NCBI GenBank assembly: GCA_963777665.1
Contig: CAVZRJ010000006.1
Location: 372,001-436,000 of the forward strand
Direction of reading: 5' to 3'
From: Bog-756 sp963777665
Lineage (GTDB): Bacteria > Actinomycetota > Acidimicrobiia > Acidimicrobiales > RAAP-2
DNA length: 64,000 nt
Notes under the pieces: model-generated
Database searches by the model: none
The model's input: the letters and a program-made list of their open reading frames with translations, nothing else
Told to the model about the DNA's origin: nothing
Translations under genes and position numbers: made by a program
In this document: positions 43,849-52,947 of the stretch, piece after piece
Numbering within the stretch: the first letter of the stretch is position 1
Layout: the number at the start of each line of letters is the position of its first letter

Positions 43849-44252
43849 GTTGCAGACAGGCGTAGATCGGCATCCTTGAAGCGGCCGATGGGATGTTCGA
43901 GGCGGACGATCCATTTGTCCCCGTCCTGGGCGATGACCCGTGCAGCCTTTCCGTGCAAGTACAGAGGTCGGAGGTTGTGGCCGAGCTCCACCCGGTCGCC
44001 GACCTTCAATGTGGCAATGGCGATGATCTGCGCGGCGGCTTCGAGCGCGCCGACACGCGACTGCACGGTGGTCACGATGCGGTCGAGGTGATCGTCGAGG
44101 AGTCCGACGCGTATGGCGAGGAGGAGAGGCTCGATATCAAGTCCGCTCGAACTCGCCAGGATGCCGGCGACCTCCTCGGGACTCGTCTGGGACAGGTCGG
44201 CCCGAGGAGCAGCTGGTCGAGTGGACCGGGTTCGCTTCTTCGGAGTGGCCAC
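43821..44252 (-). CDS. Hypothetical protein with SH3/KOW-like C-terminal domain
   Basis: 143 residues from GTG 44252. A basic, proline-rich start (PKKRTRSTRPAAPRAD) leads to a helical middle and a beta-rich end: LKVGDRVELGHNLRPLYLHG, then ARVIAQDGDKWIVRLE. The VGDRVxL opening with a strand-rich tail resembles small SH3/KOW barrels that bind RNA or DNA, an inference only. It overlaps the hydrolase gene 3'-to-3' by 28 bases and lies next to the IS66 remnant. Confidence 0.6.
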   Translation of the reverse strand: MATPKKRTRSTRPAAPRADLSQTSPEEVAGILASSSGLDIEPLLLAIRVGLLDDHLDRIVTTVQSRVGALEAAAQIIAIATLKVGDRVELGHNLRPLYLHGKAARVIAQDGDKWIVRLEHPIGRFKDADLRLSATQLATVTNT

Positions 44253-44288
44253 GGCGCCACAGTCTTGTCGCGTTCGGACCCGCGGCGC

Positions 44289-45810
44289 CTGACGTCTACC
44301 CAACGCCGGCCTGGGGCAGCCAGGGCCCGTCGACGAAGAGTTGGCGGAGAACGGCCAGTCGGTTGTGGCCCTGGAGAGCAGCGGTCTGTAGGTAGGAGCG
44401 AATGGTGGCGAAGGCCTGGGCCCCGTCATCGCTTCGGAACGAGCCGCTGATCTTGTCGTGCAGTTTCACCATGCGAAGCGCTCTCTCGCCGGTGTTGTTG
44501 TCAAATGGCACGGCGCTGTCTCGCAACAGATGAAGGACGTCGGGTGCCTCCACGCGCAGGCGGGTGGCAGGTTCCATGCGTCGCGCTGCTGTGTGGACCA
44601 CCCGCCGGTATGCCGCCGCCTCGGGGGTGGTCCCTCGGGGAGGACGGCGAAGGCGGCGTCCAAGGTGTCGTGGTAGCGGTTGCTGATGGCGTTCGCCCGC
44701 CGGTGGCGGACCCGGGGAAGACCGATGTCGGCGGCCTGTTCGTTGGCGGCCTTGGCCGCCAGGAGGATCTCGATCATCTGGGCGCTCCACGTCGAGAACT
44801 CGGGCGTCTCGCCCACGGCGCGGAGGTGGCGGACCAGGTGCGCCCCGCACTGGGCGTGCCCGGCACCGGTGAAGACGTCGTAGGACGCCCATCCGTCGTG
44901 GACGATGGTGCCGCCGTAGTCGGCCAGCACCCCGATGTCCTCCATGGCCTCGACACCGCGCCTCGGGTGCACGACGAGGAGGGTCAGCAGGTTCGTGGCC
45001 AACGTGTGCACCCAGCGCTTGGTGGTTCCCACCCTGGTGCCTGTTTCGTCGGCGTGGACGACGGGGGCGTCAGCAAGACCGATCTTCACCGCCGTGATAA
45101 ACGGACCCAGCAGACCGGCCGCCTCGGCCTGCACCGAACTCAACCACCCCGTCGACACGTTGGCTCCGAGCAGCTCGGCCAACAGCTCGGCGGTGCGCTC
45201 GAGGGGCAGGTGCTGGCGGTCCATCAGATAGACGGCGAAGGCCCGCACCTCGGGACCCCAGCACACCGGCGCCCGGGCCTCGGGGGGAACATGCCGGTCG
45301 TCTCATGTCCGCAAGAGCACCGCCGGCGCTCGGCGACATGGTCGGTCACGCGTAGCTCGATCCGGGGGATCTCGAGCACCTGCCGGCGGATCTCACCGAC
45401 CACGTCGGCCCCGGCCAGGTCGGCCCCGCATCCCCGGCAGCTCACGGGTGGGTGCACGATGACCTCGTCGGGGACACGTCGAGCCAGATGCGCTCCCGGG
45501 GCGCCGGGCTGCTTGCCCTGAGCCCGACCCGCCGCTCGCCCCGCGGCGCGTCTTTCGGCGCGCGACTGGCGGGGAGCCATGGGATCTTGCGACGGCGGCT
45601 TCGACGAGTTTTCCGAATGCCGCCCCAGCTCGGCCTCGAGTCGCGCCACCAGATCGCGTAGTGACTCATTCTCCGTCCGCAGCTGTTCGGTCTCCGCGCT
45701 CAACTGCTCGGTGAACAACTGCAAGGCGGCGACGTGCTCAGCCAGCTCCTGATAGGAGGGCTCATCATCGAAGGGAGAGCGGTCGTCGGGTGGAATTCCC
45801 AACGTTACGC
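44289..45810. mobile_element. IS66-type insertion sequence remnant, ends not resolved
   Basis: Defined only by the tnpC reading. I could not find convincing terminal inverted repeats or an 8-bp target duplication, so the borders are approximate and the element may be a partial copy. Confidence 0.5.
44296..45802 (-). pseudogene. IS66-family transposase (TnpC), two frameshifts
   Basis: Three consecutive frames rebuild one IS66 transposase of about 502 residues. The first frame (45802 to about 45285) has the leucine-zipper helix, ENSSKPPSQDP and the zinc-binding CRGCGAD; the second has the catalytic ADETGTRV and IVHDGWASYD; the third has NNTGERALRMVK with the catalytic Glu. One base is missing in the G6 run at 45282-45287 and one in the CCC at 44632-44634. 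The DDE residues are intact, so repair would give a full protein. The helper genes tnpA/tnpB are absent. Confidence 0.85.
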
Positions 45811-45953
45811 GCGACGTTCTCCCAGGTGGCGGATGGCGCTCTCAGAGGACCTGACTGATTACGGATCATCAACGAGGCGGTCGCACGCTGAACGATGTGC
45901 CTCTAGTGTCGCGCAGCGGGTCGCAATCCAACGTTTCCAGGGAAAGGAGGAAC

Positions 45954-46655
45954 GTGCTTTTCCTCCATGAGGTCCACAAGGTGGTCGGCAAGGCCGCAGA
46001 CCGGTTCGAGGACGCCTATCGGGACGGATGGCTGCCGGCGTTGGCCACGGACTCCGATGCACGGCTGCTGTGGTACTTCGACCTCGCTCACGGGAGTGGG
46101 CTCTCATATCGGGTCGTGACCGTGACCGCCGTCGCCGACGGAGCAGCCTGGGCCCGGCTCGCCGAGCGCATGACCGGCGGTGACCTGCGCTCGTGGGCTC
46201 GTCACCGCGATGGGCTTCAACACGAATCCACCAGCCGACTCCTGACTCCGCTCGAGTGGTCCCCTGCGGTCGGCACGCTTTCCGAAATTCCGACCGTGCC
46301 CATTCTCCACGAGCCGGTTCTCTACATGGAGGACACGATGTGGCCGTTTCCGGGAAAGATCCGCGCCTACATCGAGGCCTCCGGCGGCATCTACCGCAAG
46401 GCGCTCGCGGCTCCGGACTCCCAGATGCACATGTCCATCGAGCTGGCGCTCCAGACCATGCCCGGAGCAGGGCGATCTCCCGAGGTGACCCTGTTGCAGA
46501 GGCTCTCCTCTGTTCCACCGCTCATCCGGCTGCTCACCAACGACATCCCTGCCGAGGTGGTGGCGCCGGGCTCCTGGATGCACGAGGCCCTCGAGCTGCG
46601 GGACCAGTGGCAGAGCAGGATCCTTCGGTCGGCACCGTGGTCACCACTCCAATGA
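45954..46655 (+). CDS. Unknown protein, first of a tandem paralogous pair
   Basis: 233 residues from GTG 45954, which follows GGAAAGGAGG. It is a paralogue of the next gene: both open with LFxHExHxVxG, share RLLWYF, then YxVVTVTxVxxGxAWxxLAxRM, and end DQWxSxxLRxxxWSPL. The alternation of strands and helices in two similar halves suggests two dimeric alpha/beta-barrel (NIPSNAP/ABM-like) modules, an inference. No family name known to me and no catalytic residues evident. The two genes are 40 bases apart. Confidence 0.7.
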   Translation: MLFLHEVHKVVGKAADRFEDAYRDGWLPALATDSDARLLWYFDLAHGSGLSYRVVTVTAVADGAAWARLAERMTGGDLRSWARHRDGLQHESTSRLLTPLEWSPAVGTLSEIPTVPILHEPVLYMEDTMWPFPGKIRAYIEASGGIYRKALAAPDSQMHMSIELALQTMPGAGRSPEVTLLQRLSSVPPLIRLLTNDIPAEVVAPGSWMHEALELRDQWQSRILRSAPWSPLQ

Positions 46656-46695
46656 CCGCCGTCCTGACCTCCCTCGAGCCGGGCGGGAGCTGAAC

Positions 46696-47403
46696 ATGCT
46701 CTTCATGCACGAGACCCACAGGGTGATCGGTCGGTACGCCGGTCAGTTCGAAGCCCTCTACCGCGAGCGACTCATGGGAGCGATCGCGCAGAGCGACGAC
46801 ACACGATTGCTGTGGTACTTCAATCACGCCATGGGGAGCGGCCCCGCGTACCAGGTGGTGACCGTGACCGGTGTAGCCGGCGGCGAGGCGTGGGAGACGC
46901 TTGCACAGCGGATGCTCTCCGGCGATCTGAGCGAGGTGACCGCACAACTCGATTCCTACCGTCACCAGGTTGACGGAAAGATGCTCGTGCCGGTGGCCTG
47001 GTCGGCGTTGCAACAGGTCGAGCTCGGAGCGGTCCCCACGGACGGAGGCGAACACGACCTCACCCTCTTCATGCAGGACACCGGTTGGCCTGATGCACCG
47101 CTCGACGACTACATCGAGCTCTGGGACAAGGAGTACTGGCAGCACATGCGTCAGACGCCGCACGACCAGAGACTTCTCGACGTCCAGGCGTGCTTTCAAG
47201 TGTCCCACGGTACGGGGATCCGTCCCGAAGCCATCCTCCTCCAGAAGGTGGTGGACACGTCGATTCTGGGTGGCCTGCTCACACGCTCGGAGAAGCACGA
47301 CCCCACGACCTGGCCGGGCAGCTACATGGCCAGGAGCCTCGACGTACGCGACCAGTGGGAGAGCAAGCTCCTGCGCACGAGTACGTGGTCACCACTGAGG
47401 TGA
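46696..47403 (+). CDS. Unknown protein, second of a tandem paralogous pair
   Basis: 235 residues from ATG 46696, behind CGGGAG. Same architecture as the previous gene, with LLWYFNHAMGSGPAYQVVTV and a second half containing LTLFMQDTGWPD and ACFQVSHGTGIRPEAILLQK. The pair is well diverged, so the duplication is old and both copies are probably kept for distinct or heteromeric roles. A hairpin follows ten bases after the stop. Confidence 0.72.
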   Translation: MLFMHETHRVIGRYAGQFEALYRERLMGAIAQSDDTRLLWYFNHAMGSGPAYQVVTVTGVAGGEAWETLAQRMLSGDLSEVTAQLDSYRHQVDGKMLVPVAWSALQQVELGAVPTDGGEHDLTLFMQDTGWPDAPLDDYIELWDKEYWQHMRQTPHDQRLLDVQACFQVSHGTGIRPEAILLQKVVDTSILGGLLTRSEKHDPTTWPGSYMARSLDVRDQWESKLLRTSTWSPLR

Positions 47404-47412
47404 GGAGCACGA

Positions 47413-47433
47413 TCCGACGTCCCCTCCGTCGGA
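47413..47433 (+). terminator. Hairpin after the tandem paralogue pair
   Basis: TCCGACG and CGTCGGA form a seven-pair stem with a seven-base loop, ten bases after the stop. No U tract. A plausible terminator for the two-gene operon. Confidence 0.4.
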
Positions 47434-47514
47434 GTTCGGCGTCTGGATAGCATGACGCTCAGCCATCGGCGTGTCGGAACCGGGCCTCCTACGGTCTGAC
47501 CCTCGGAGAACACC

Positions 47515-48096
47515 TTGCTCAACATCACAGTCGCCATCCTGTTCGCCATGAGCGGGACATCACCGCTGTCCAATCCGCACAGGAGCATCCCACCCACGGC
47601 TGCGTTCGTCGCGGCCTGCGAGGGAGCGTCCAGCCCGACCCCAGCGTGCAACACGGCTGCCCTGAAGAACATCGACTTTGCGCGAGCCGTCGAAGGGCTG
47701 AGGCCCATCACGCTGCCGGTCAAGTATTCGAGCCTGCCGCTCGACGGGCAGCTCGTTGCGGTCACCAACGCAGAACGATCAGCTCGGCGGCTCCGCCTTC
47801 TCACCGAGAAGCCGGCGTACGACACCCTGGCGCAGGTCGGAGCCAACAGGAACTCGGATCCCATCGGTCCACCGGGAAGGGGCTGGGGTTCGAATTGGGC
47901 AGGGGGCGTGGCCGACCCACTCGCCGCCGACTACCTCTGGATGTATGACGACGGGCCCAACAGCCCCAATGGAGATTGTCCTCAGGCCGGCGCCCCAGGA
48001 TGCTGGGGGCACCGTGACAACATCCTCGGCACCGCGTGGACGGCGATGGGCGCCGGTCACCACGGGGCGTCCTTGACCGAGCTGTTCGTTCAATAA
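47515..48096 (+). CDS. Secreted CAP-like domain protein
   Basis: 193 residues from TTG 47515, behind GGAG. A short hydrophobic N-terminus is a probable weak signal peptide. The core VTNAERSARRLRLL followed by SNWAGGVADPLAADYLWMYD and GCWGHRDNIL is like the CAP/SCP family, whose hallmark is GHRxNIL with an upstream Asn-Glu helix. Actinobacterial relatives are secreted proteins of unknown function. Start uncertain. A strong hairpin follows the stop. Confidence 0.6.
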   Translation: MLNITVAILFAMSGTSPLSNPHRSIPPTAAFVAACEGASSPTPACNTAALKNIDFARAVEGLRPITLPVKYSSLPLDGQLVAVTNAERSARRLRLLTEKPAYDTLAQVGANRNSDPIGPPGRGWGSNWAGGVADPLAADYLWMYDDGPNSPNGDCPQAGAPGCWGHRDNILGTAWTAMGAGHHGASLTELFVQ

Positions 48097-48113
48097 GAAT
48101 CCCCGGCGACCGC

Positions 48114-48128
48114 GCCCGGAATCCGGGC
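48114..48128 (+). terminator. Hairpin after the CAP-like gene
   Basis: GCCCGG-AAT-CCGGGC, a six-pair all-GC stem with a three-base loop, 17 bases after the stop at 48096. No U tract. It separates this gene from the amino-sugar operon. Confidence 0.4.
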
Positions 48129-48146
48129 CTCTCCCCGGTGGGCGGA

Positions 48147-48175
48147 TCCACTACCGGTTGGACCCCCGTAGTGGA
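48147..48175 (+). promoter_or_regulatory. Leader hairpin overlapping the ribosome site of the amino-sugar operon
   Basis: TCCACTAC (48147-48154) and GTAGTGGA (48168-48175) are perfect eight-base arms around a 13-base loop. The 3' arm covers the first bases of the ribosome site GGAGGGGGG that serves ATG 48185. If formed in the RNA it would hinder translation of the kinase gene. As DNA it could also be an operator. Confidence 0.5.
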
Positions 48176-48184
48176 GGGGGGATC

Positions 48185-49264
48185 ATGACGACCGAACCGA
48201 TGGCCGGTCCACTCCTCCCATTCCCCATGGTCTTCGCATTCCGGGGAGACGTCGTCTCCTCGAACCCGCTCGGTGGTGGTCACATCCATCGCAACATCCT
48301 CGTGACCTGCACCGGAGGCCGCTACGTCGTACAACGGGTCAATATCCGGGTCTTCCCTGACGTCGGGAGCCTCCAGGAGAACGGCCGGCGGATCAGCCGG
48401 CATCTGGCGGACAAGTCCTGGGTCGTTGCACGACAGGTCACCACACGAGACGGGCGACTCTGGCACACAGATGGCTCAGGTGCAGCGTGGCGGGCATTCG
48501 AGTACCTCGAGGGCACCGAGCAGCTCAGCCTTGTCACGGGTGCAGCTGACGCCTTCGAAGCCGCTCGCATCTTCGGGGCGTTCCTGGCCGACATGCAAGA
48601 TCTTCCGCCGCCGGCCCTGAAAGTGACCATCCCCCGGTTCCATGATCTGCCTCACCGCGTGCGCGCACTCGAGGACGCCGTCTCCCGGGATCCCCACCGC
48701 CGCCTCGACTCAGTCGCAACGGAGACCCGACAAGCCCGCGTCCTGGCCGGGCGAATCGAACGTGACCTCGATCCGATCATGGGATCCCTCCCACGGCGCA
48801 TCGTCCACAACGATGCCAAGATGAGCAACGTGCGCTTCGACTCCGCCACGCATGCCGCGGTGACGGTCATCGACCTGGACACGGTCATGGCGGGTACGGT
48901 CCTGCCGGACGTTGGCGAGCTCGTCCGGACGGTGACCACGCACGCCCCGGAGGACGCGGACGATGCCGGCTCGGTCGACTTCGACCTCGACCTGCTCGAG
49001 GCGGTCGCGTCGGGCTACCTTGCCGGCGCCGACGGCGTCCTCAGCGACCACGAGATCGCGGCGCTGCACCTGGCCGGACCGTGGCTGGCCGTCGAGAACG
49101 GTGTGCGGTTCCTCACCGATTACCTCGAGGGCGATCACTACTTCCCGGTCGTGCGTACCGACCAGAACGTCGACCGGTGCCGGACCCAGCTGACGCTGAC
49201 CGCACTGATGCTCGACCATCTCGCGGAGATCCGGCTCCGGTTCGCACGGGCGGCCCCACGGTGA
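48185..49264 (+). CDS. Phosphotransferase, N-acetylhexosamine kinase (NahK)-like
   Basis: 359 residues of the APH/choline-kinase fold. Nucleotide loop: NPLGGGHIHRNILVTC. Catalytic loop: RIVHNDAKMSNVRFD with Asp and Asn, then VIDLDTVMAGTVLPDVGELV for magnesium. The HNDAKxxN...VIDLDTVMxG pattern and the GHIHxN start match N-acetylhexosamine 1-kinases, which make GlcNAc-1-P or GalNAc-1-P directly. ATG 48185 follows GGAGGGGGG. It is the first of three genes joined by GTGA overlaps, the third a hexosaminidase-like gene, which supports an amino-sugar substrate. Confidence 0.78.
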   Translation: MTTEPMAGPLLPFPMVFAFRGDVVSSNPLGGGHIHRNILVTCTGGRYVVQRVNIRVFPDVGSLQENGRRISRHLADKSWVVARQVTTRDGRLWHTDGSGAAWRAFEYLEGTEQLSLVTGAADAFEAARIFGAFLADMQDLPPPALKVTIPRFHDLPHRVRALEDAVSRDPHRRLDSVATETRQARVLAGRIERDLDPIMGSLPRRIVHNDAKMSNVRFDSATHAAVTVIDLDTVMAGTVLPDVGELVRTVTTHAPEDADDAGSVDFDLDLLEAVASGYLAGADGVLSDHEIAALHLAGPWLAVENGVRFLTDYLEGDHYFPVVRTDQNVDRCRTQLTLTALMLDHLAEIRLRFARAAPR

Positions 49265-50079
49265 GCGGCCCGCCCCCCATCGTCGGGCCCGAGGCGCTGG
49301 ACGAGATCGCCGCACTCTGTGCACGGGCGATCCGCCAACCGTTGACTGTCGGCGAGTTGCGCGACGTCCTGTTTGCCCCAGACCAACTGTCGGTCGTCCG
49401 GTTCGATCCTGCCGTCGGGGTCGTCGCCACCCTCCGCTCGGACGATCAGGGGTTCATCCGCCTGATCGCAGTGGACCCACCACTGCGCCGAACCGGTCAG
49501 GGGACCGCGCTCCTCCGTGCCGCCGAAGCGGACCTCGACGGGGTCCGGTCGGTCACTGTGGGGACCGATGCCCCCTACTTCCTGTTTCCCGGGGTTCCCA
49601 TCACCGAGATCGGTCTCTGCACCCTCCTCGAGTCCCACCACTACAGTCGGGAAGAGGCCAACTACAACGTCGACGTCACACTCGACGACCTGGCGGCCGA
49701 TCCAGGCACCGCTCACGAACCCATCCCCGGCGACCGGACCGAGGTGGACCGGTGGACCGAAACCCATTGGCCGAATTGGCGGGCGGAGGTGCTGCGCGCC
49801 TTTGACCGCGGCACGCTCCTCATCAGTCGGGACGCTGACGGGATCGCCGGCTTTTGCGCCTACGACGTCAACCGGTCCGGCACGCTCGGGCCGGTCGCCG
49901 CCCGCCCCGACCTGATGGGACGGGGTGCCGGTCGGCCGCTCCTGCTCGGCGCCCTCCACCGCATGCGTGCGCGTGGCTACCAGCGGATCGAGGTCCTCTG
50001 GGTCGGCCCACTCGTCCCCTACGCCCGGGTCGGCGGTCGCATCGGCTCGGTCTTCTTCGTCTACCGGAAACGCCGGTGA
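49261..50079 (+). CDS. GNAT family acetyltransferase, two-domain
   Basis: 272 residues with two GNAT modules. The first has IRLIAVDPPLRRTGQGTALL, the acetyl-CoA loop. The second has GPVAARPDLMGRGAGRPLLL near residue 225 with a degenerate loop. GTG 49261 overlaps the kinase stop, and its own stop overlaps the hexosaminidase start (both GTGA). It could acetylate an amino sugar (for example deacetylated hexosamine) so that the kinase can use it; this is inference from the operon. Confidence 0.75.
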   Translation: MSGPPPIVGPEALDEIAALCARAIRQPLTVGELRDVLFAPDQLSVVRFDPAVGVVATLRSDDQGFIRLIAVDPPLRRTGQGTALLRAAEADLDGVRSVTVGTDAPYFLFPGVPITEIGLCTLLESHHYSREEANYNVDVTLDDLAADPGTAHEPIPGDRTEVDRWTETHWPNWRAEVLRAFDRGTLLISRDADGIAGFCAYDVNRSGTLGPVAARPDLMGRGAGRPLLLGALHRMRARGYQRIEVLWVGPLVPYARVGGRIGSVFFVYRKRR

Positions 50080-51803
50080 CCCCCACCGAACCGGACCTCC
50101 TCCCCCGTCCCCGTCGTGCCGAGCTCACCGACCGGCGGGTCCCCTGGGCCGAGCCTGCCGTGGGGCTCGACTCCGATCTCCCGGCTCAGGGATACCGACT
50201 CACGATCAGCGACGGTGCAGTCACCGTCGACGCAGCCGACGCGGCCGGTGAGTTCTATGCGCGGACCACCCTTTCCCAGCTCCGCCGCACCCACGGGGGT
50301 TCGCTTCCCGTCGGGAGCGTCACCGACTGGCCCGACCTGCCGATCCGGGGCGTCCTGCTCGACGTCTCCCGCGACAAGGTGCCGACCATGCCGACGCTCA
50401 TCGACCTGGTCGACCAGTTGGCGGGATGGAAGATCAATCAGATCCAGCTCTACACCGAGCACACCTTCGCCTATGCCGGCCACGAGGAGGTCTGGCGCGA
50501 CGCCAGTCCGCTCACCGCCGACGAGATCGGCACGCTCGACGCCGTCTGCCGGGAGCGATATGTCGAGCTCGTACCCAATCAGAACTGCCTCGGGCACATG
50601 GACCGGTGGCTCCGCCACCCCCGCTACGGTCCCCTGGCGCTCGCGCCGGAGGGGTCGGTCCGCCACGGGCTCGCCCGACCCGCCTCCACCCTGAACCCTG
50701 CCGACCCGGCCTCACTCGACCTGGTGCGCGATCTCCTCGGTCAACTGCTGCCCAACTTCACCAGCAGCCGGATCCACGTCGGGCTCGACGAGCCCTGGGA
50801 GCTCCCCGCCGATCGATTCGACGACTACCTCGGGTGGCTGCGGGCGCTGCGCGCACTGCCCGAACTGGAGGGGCGCGAGATGCTCGTGTGGGGGGACATC
50901 CTGGCCGAGCACCCGGATTCGATCTCCGATCTCCCCGACGGCGTCACCGTCTGTGACTGGGGATACGAGGACCACTCGCCGTTCGAGGGGCACGCGGCGG
51001 TCTTCGACCGGGCGGACAGGCCGTTCTGGACCTCCCCGGGGACGTCGGCATGGACCTCGATCCTCGGCCGGGTCACCAACATGCGGGGGAACTGCGCGAA
51101 CGCAGCCGCGGCAGCCCTCGCCCACGGGGGGCGGGGAATGCTCATCACCGACTGGGGGGACCTCGGCCATCTCCAGTACCCCCCGGTCTCCGACCCGGGC
51201 TTTGCCTACGGCGCGGCGGTGGCCTGGGGCCTCGAGGCCAACCGTGACCTGGACCTTGCCCGGGCCCTCTCCGTGCACTGCTACGACGACCCCACGCTCG
51301 AGCTCGGTGCCGCCGTCGTCGAGCTGGGGGATGTGAGCCGGATCCCACGGCTCCAGGTCGACAATATGTCCTCCCTCGCTCTGCCTCTCTACTATCCCCA
51401 GTTCGACCTCTACCGCGGGCCGACCGCCCCGTTCGATGAGCGCGACGTCGAGGGTGTGCTCGAGGCACTGGAGACAGGCGAGCGCCGCATCGCGCGGGCC
51501 GCGGCGCGTCGCACGGACGCCGAGGTGGTCAGTGCCGAGCTCACCAACGCCATCGCGCTGGTCCGCCTGCTCGCAAACGACGCGGCGGCCTGCCTTGCCT
51601 CGGGCGGGTCGCTCGGCTCCGTACCCGAAACCGAACGCCGGGCGCTGGAAGTGGCCCTCGAGTCGGTCGTCTCCGCCCACCGGTCCCTCTGGCACCTCCG
51701 CAGCCGGCCGGGTGGCTATGCGGACAGCGAACGGTGGCTCACCCACTTCGCTGAGGGCTACCGGACCGGGGAACGCCGCCGGGACTGGCCGGGTTCCGGC
51801 TGA
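50076..51803 (+). CDS. Beta-N-acetylhexosaminidase-like protein (GH20-type)
   Basis: 575 residues from GTG 50076. An N-terminal helix/strand domain (AVTVDAADAAGEFYARTTLS) and a TIM barrel beginning RGVLLDVSRDKVPTMPTLID. The catalytic Asp-Glu pair of GH20 is at IHVGLDEPWEL. There is no signal peptide, so it would work inside the cell on imported oligosaccharides. It ends a three-gene operon with a NahK-like kinase and a GNAT protein, matching a salvage route for N-acetylhexosamines. Confidence 0.75.
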   Translation: MTPTEPDLLPRPRRAELTDRRVPWAEPAVGLDSDLPAQGYRLTISDGAVTVDAADAAGEFYARTTLSQLRRTHGGSLPVGSVTDWPDLPIRGVLLDVSRDKVPTMPTLIDLVDQLAGWKINQIQLYTEHTFAYAGHEEVWRDASPLTADEIGTLDAVCRERYVELVPNQNCLGHMDRWLRHPRYGPLALAPEGSVRHGLARPASTLNPADPASLDLVRDLLGQLLPNFTSSRIHVGLDEPWELPADRFDDYLGWLRALRALPELEGREMLVWGDILAEHPDSISDLPDGVTVCDWGYEDHSPFEGHAAVFDRADRPFWTSPGTSAWTSILGRVTNMRGNCANAAAAALAHGGRGMLITDWGDLGHLQYPPVSDPGFAYGAAVAWGLEANRDLDLARALSVHCYDDPTLELGAAVVELGDVSRIPRLQVDNMSSLALPLYYPQFDLYRGPTAPFDERDVEGVLEALETGERRIARAAARRTDAEVVSAELTNAIALVRLLANDAAACLASGGSLGSVPETERRALEVALESVVSAHRSLWHLRSRPGGYADSERWLTHFAEGYRTGERRRDWPGSG

Positions 51804-51819
51804 GCCCGACCCCTGGGAT

Positions 51820-52879
51820 CTACAGAAGCACGACCGTGCGACCGGTCGACTCGCGTCGCCCCATCGCATCGATGGCTTCCGGGACCTCCACGAAGGCGGC
51901 GGTCCGCCCCACCACGGCCCGGATCGCATGCTGCTCGTAGAGTCCGACGACGGCGTCCATGATCCTGGAACCGAGAGCGGTCGGTGGGAAGTTCCACCCC
52001 ATTGCGGTCTTGACCAGCTGCTGGGTCTCTTCGTTGGCGTAGGCGAGGAGCACCCCGCACAGCTTGACGTTGCCGAGTGCCACCCGGCGCGGCACGAGGA
52101 ACGGCTCATCAGCCACAACCTTGTTGGAGGCGAACCCCATCATGAGATAGCGACCGTTGTAGGCCGTGCACCGCAGGGAGGCCTCCATGACGGACTCGCC
52201 GACGGTGTCGAACACCACATCGACGCCGCGTCCAGCAGTCTCCTCGAGAACGATGTCGCTGAAATTGTCCGTCTCGTAGTTGATGACGACGTCGGCGCCG
52301 AGGACAGCGGCACAGCGCCGTCTTCTCCGCGGTGCCGGCTGTTGCAAACACGCGAGCGCCGACATGCCTCGCGAGCTGGATCGCGGCTGAACCGGCACCG
52401 CCCGCACCGGCGTGGATCAGCACCGTCTCACCGGACGTGAGCTCGGCCCGGTCGACCAACCCGAGCCAGGCGAGGTGGAACGGAAAGTACAGTGCTGCTG
52501 CATCGGGCAACGGGATCGAGTCGGGCATGGCGAACGTGCCCGCAATCGGGCAGATGGCCCACTCGGCGAATCCACCGAACGCACCCTTGGTCGAGGCAAC
52601 GACCCGCTCTCCGATCCAGGACTCACAGCCCGGTCCCGCGGCATCGATCGTTCCCATGACCTCCATTCCCGGGCTGTACGGCAGCTCCGGTCGGACCATC
52701 ATGTTGCCCCCGGTGATCCGCTCGAGGTCATTGAGGTTGAGTGGGATCCCCGCGACCCGGACCCGGACCTCACCCGCCTCGGGCACCGGCGTGGTCACAA
52801 CGTCGAGGCGCAACACGTCGCGAGGCGGTCCGTACTCGTGGACCCGCCAGGCCTGCATGGTCGATGGCTGCGTCGTCAT
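51820..52879 (-). CDS. Quinone oxidoreductase-like MDR protein, frameshifted
   Basis: Two frames rebuild one zinc-less MDR protein of about 352 residues. The N-terminal part (from 52879) has GIPLNLNDLERITGGN and the NADPH loop HAGAGGAGSAAIQLARHVGA up to TAEKTALC. The C-terminal part continues LGADVVINYETDNFSDIVLE and VFDTVGESVMEAS. They join if one T of the minus strand (A at 52306 on plus) is dropped, giving ALCRVLGADVVINY, a normal family sequence. The length is 353 codons plus one base. Either a sequencing error or a young pseudogene. Confidence 0.75.
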
Positions 52880-52947
52880 CCCCCGAGTCTACGAGCAGCA
52901 CCCGAGCGATACCGCCCTGGTCGAGGGGGCCTGAGGCCCGGGCCCGC

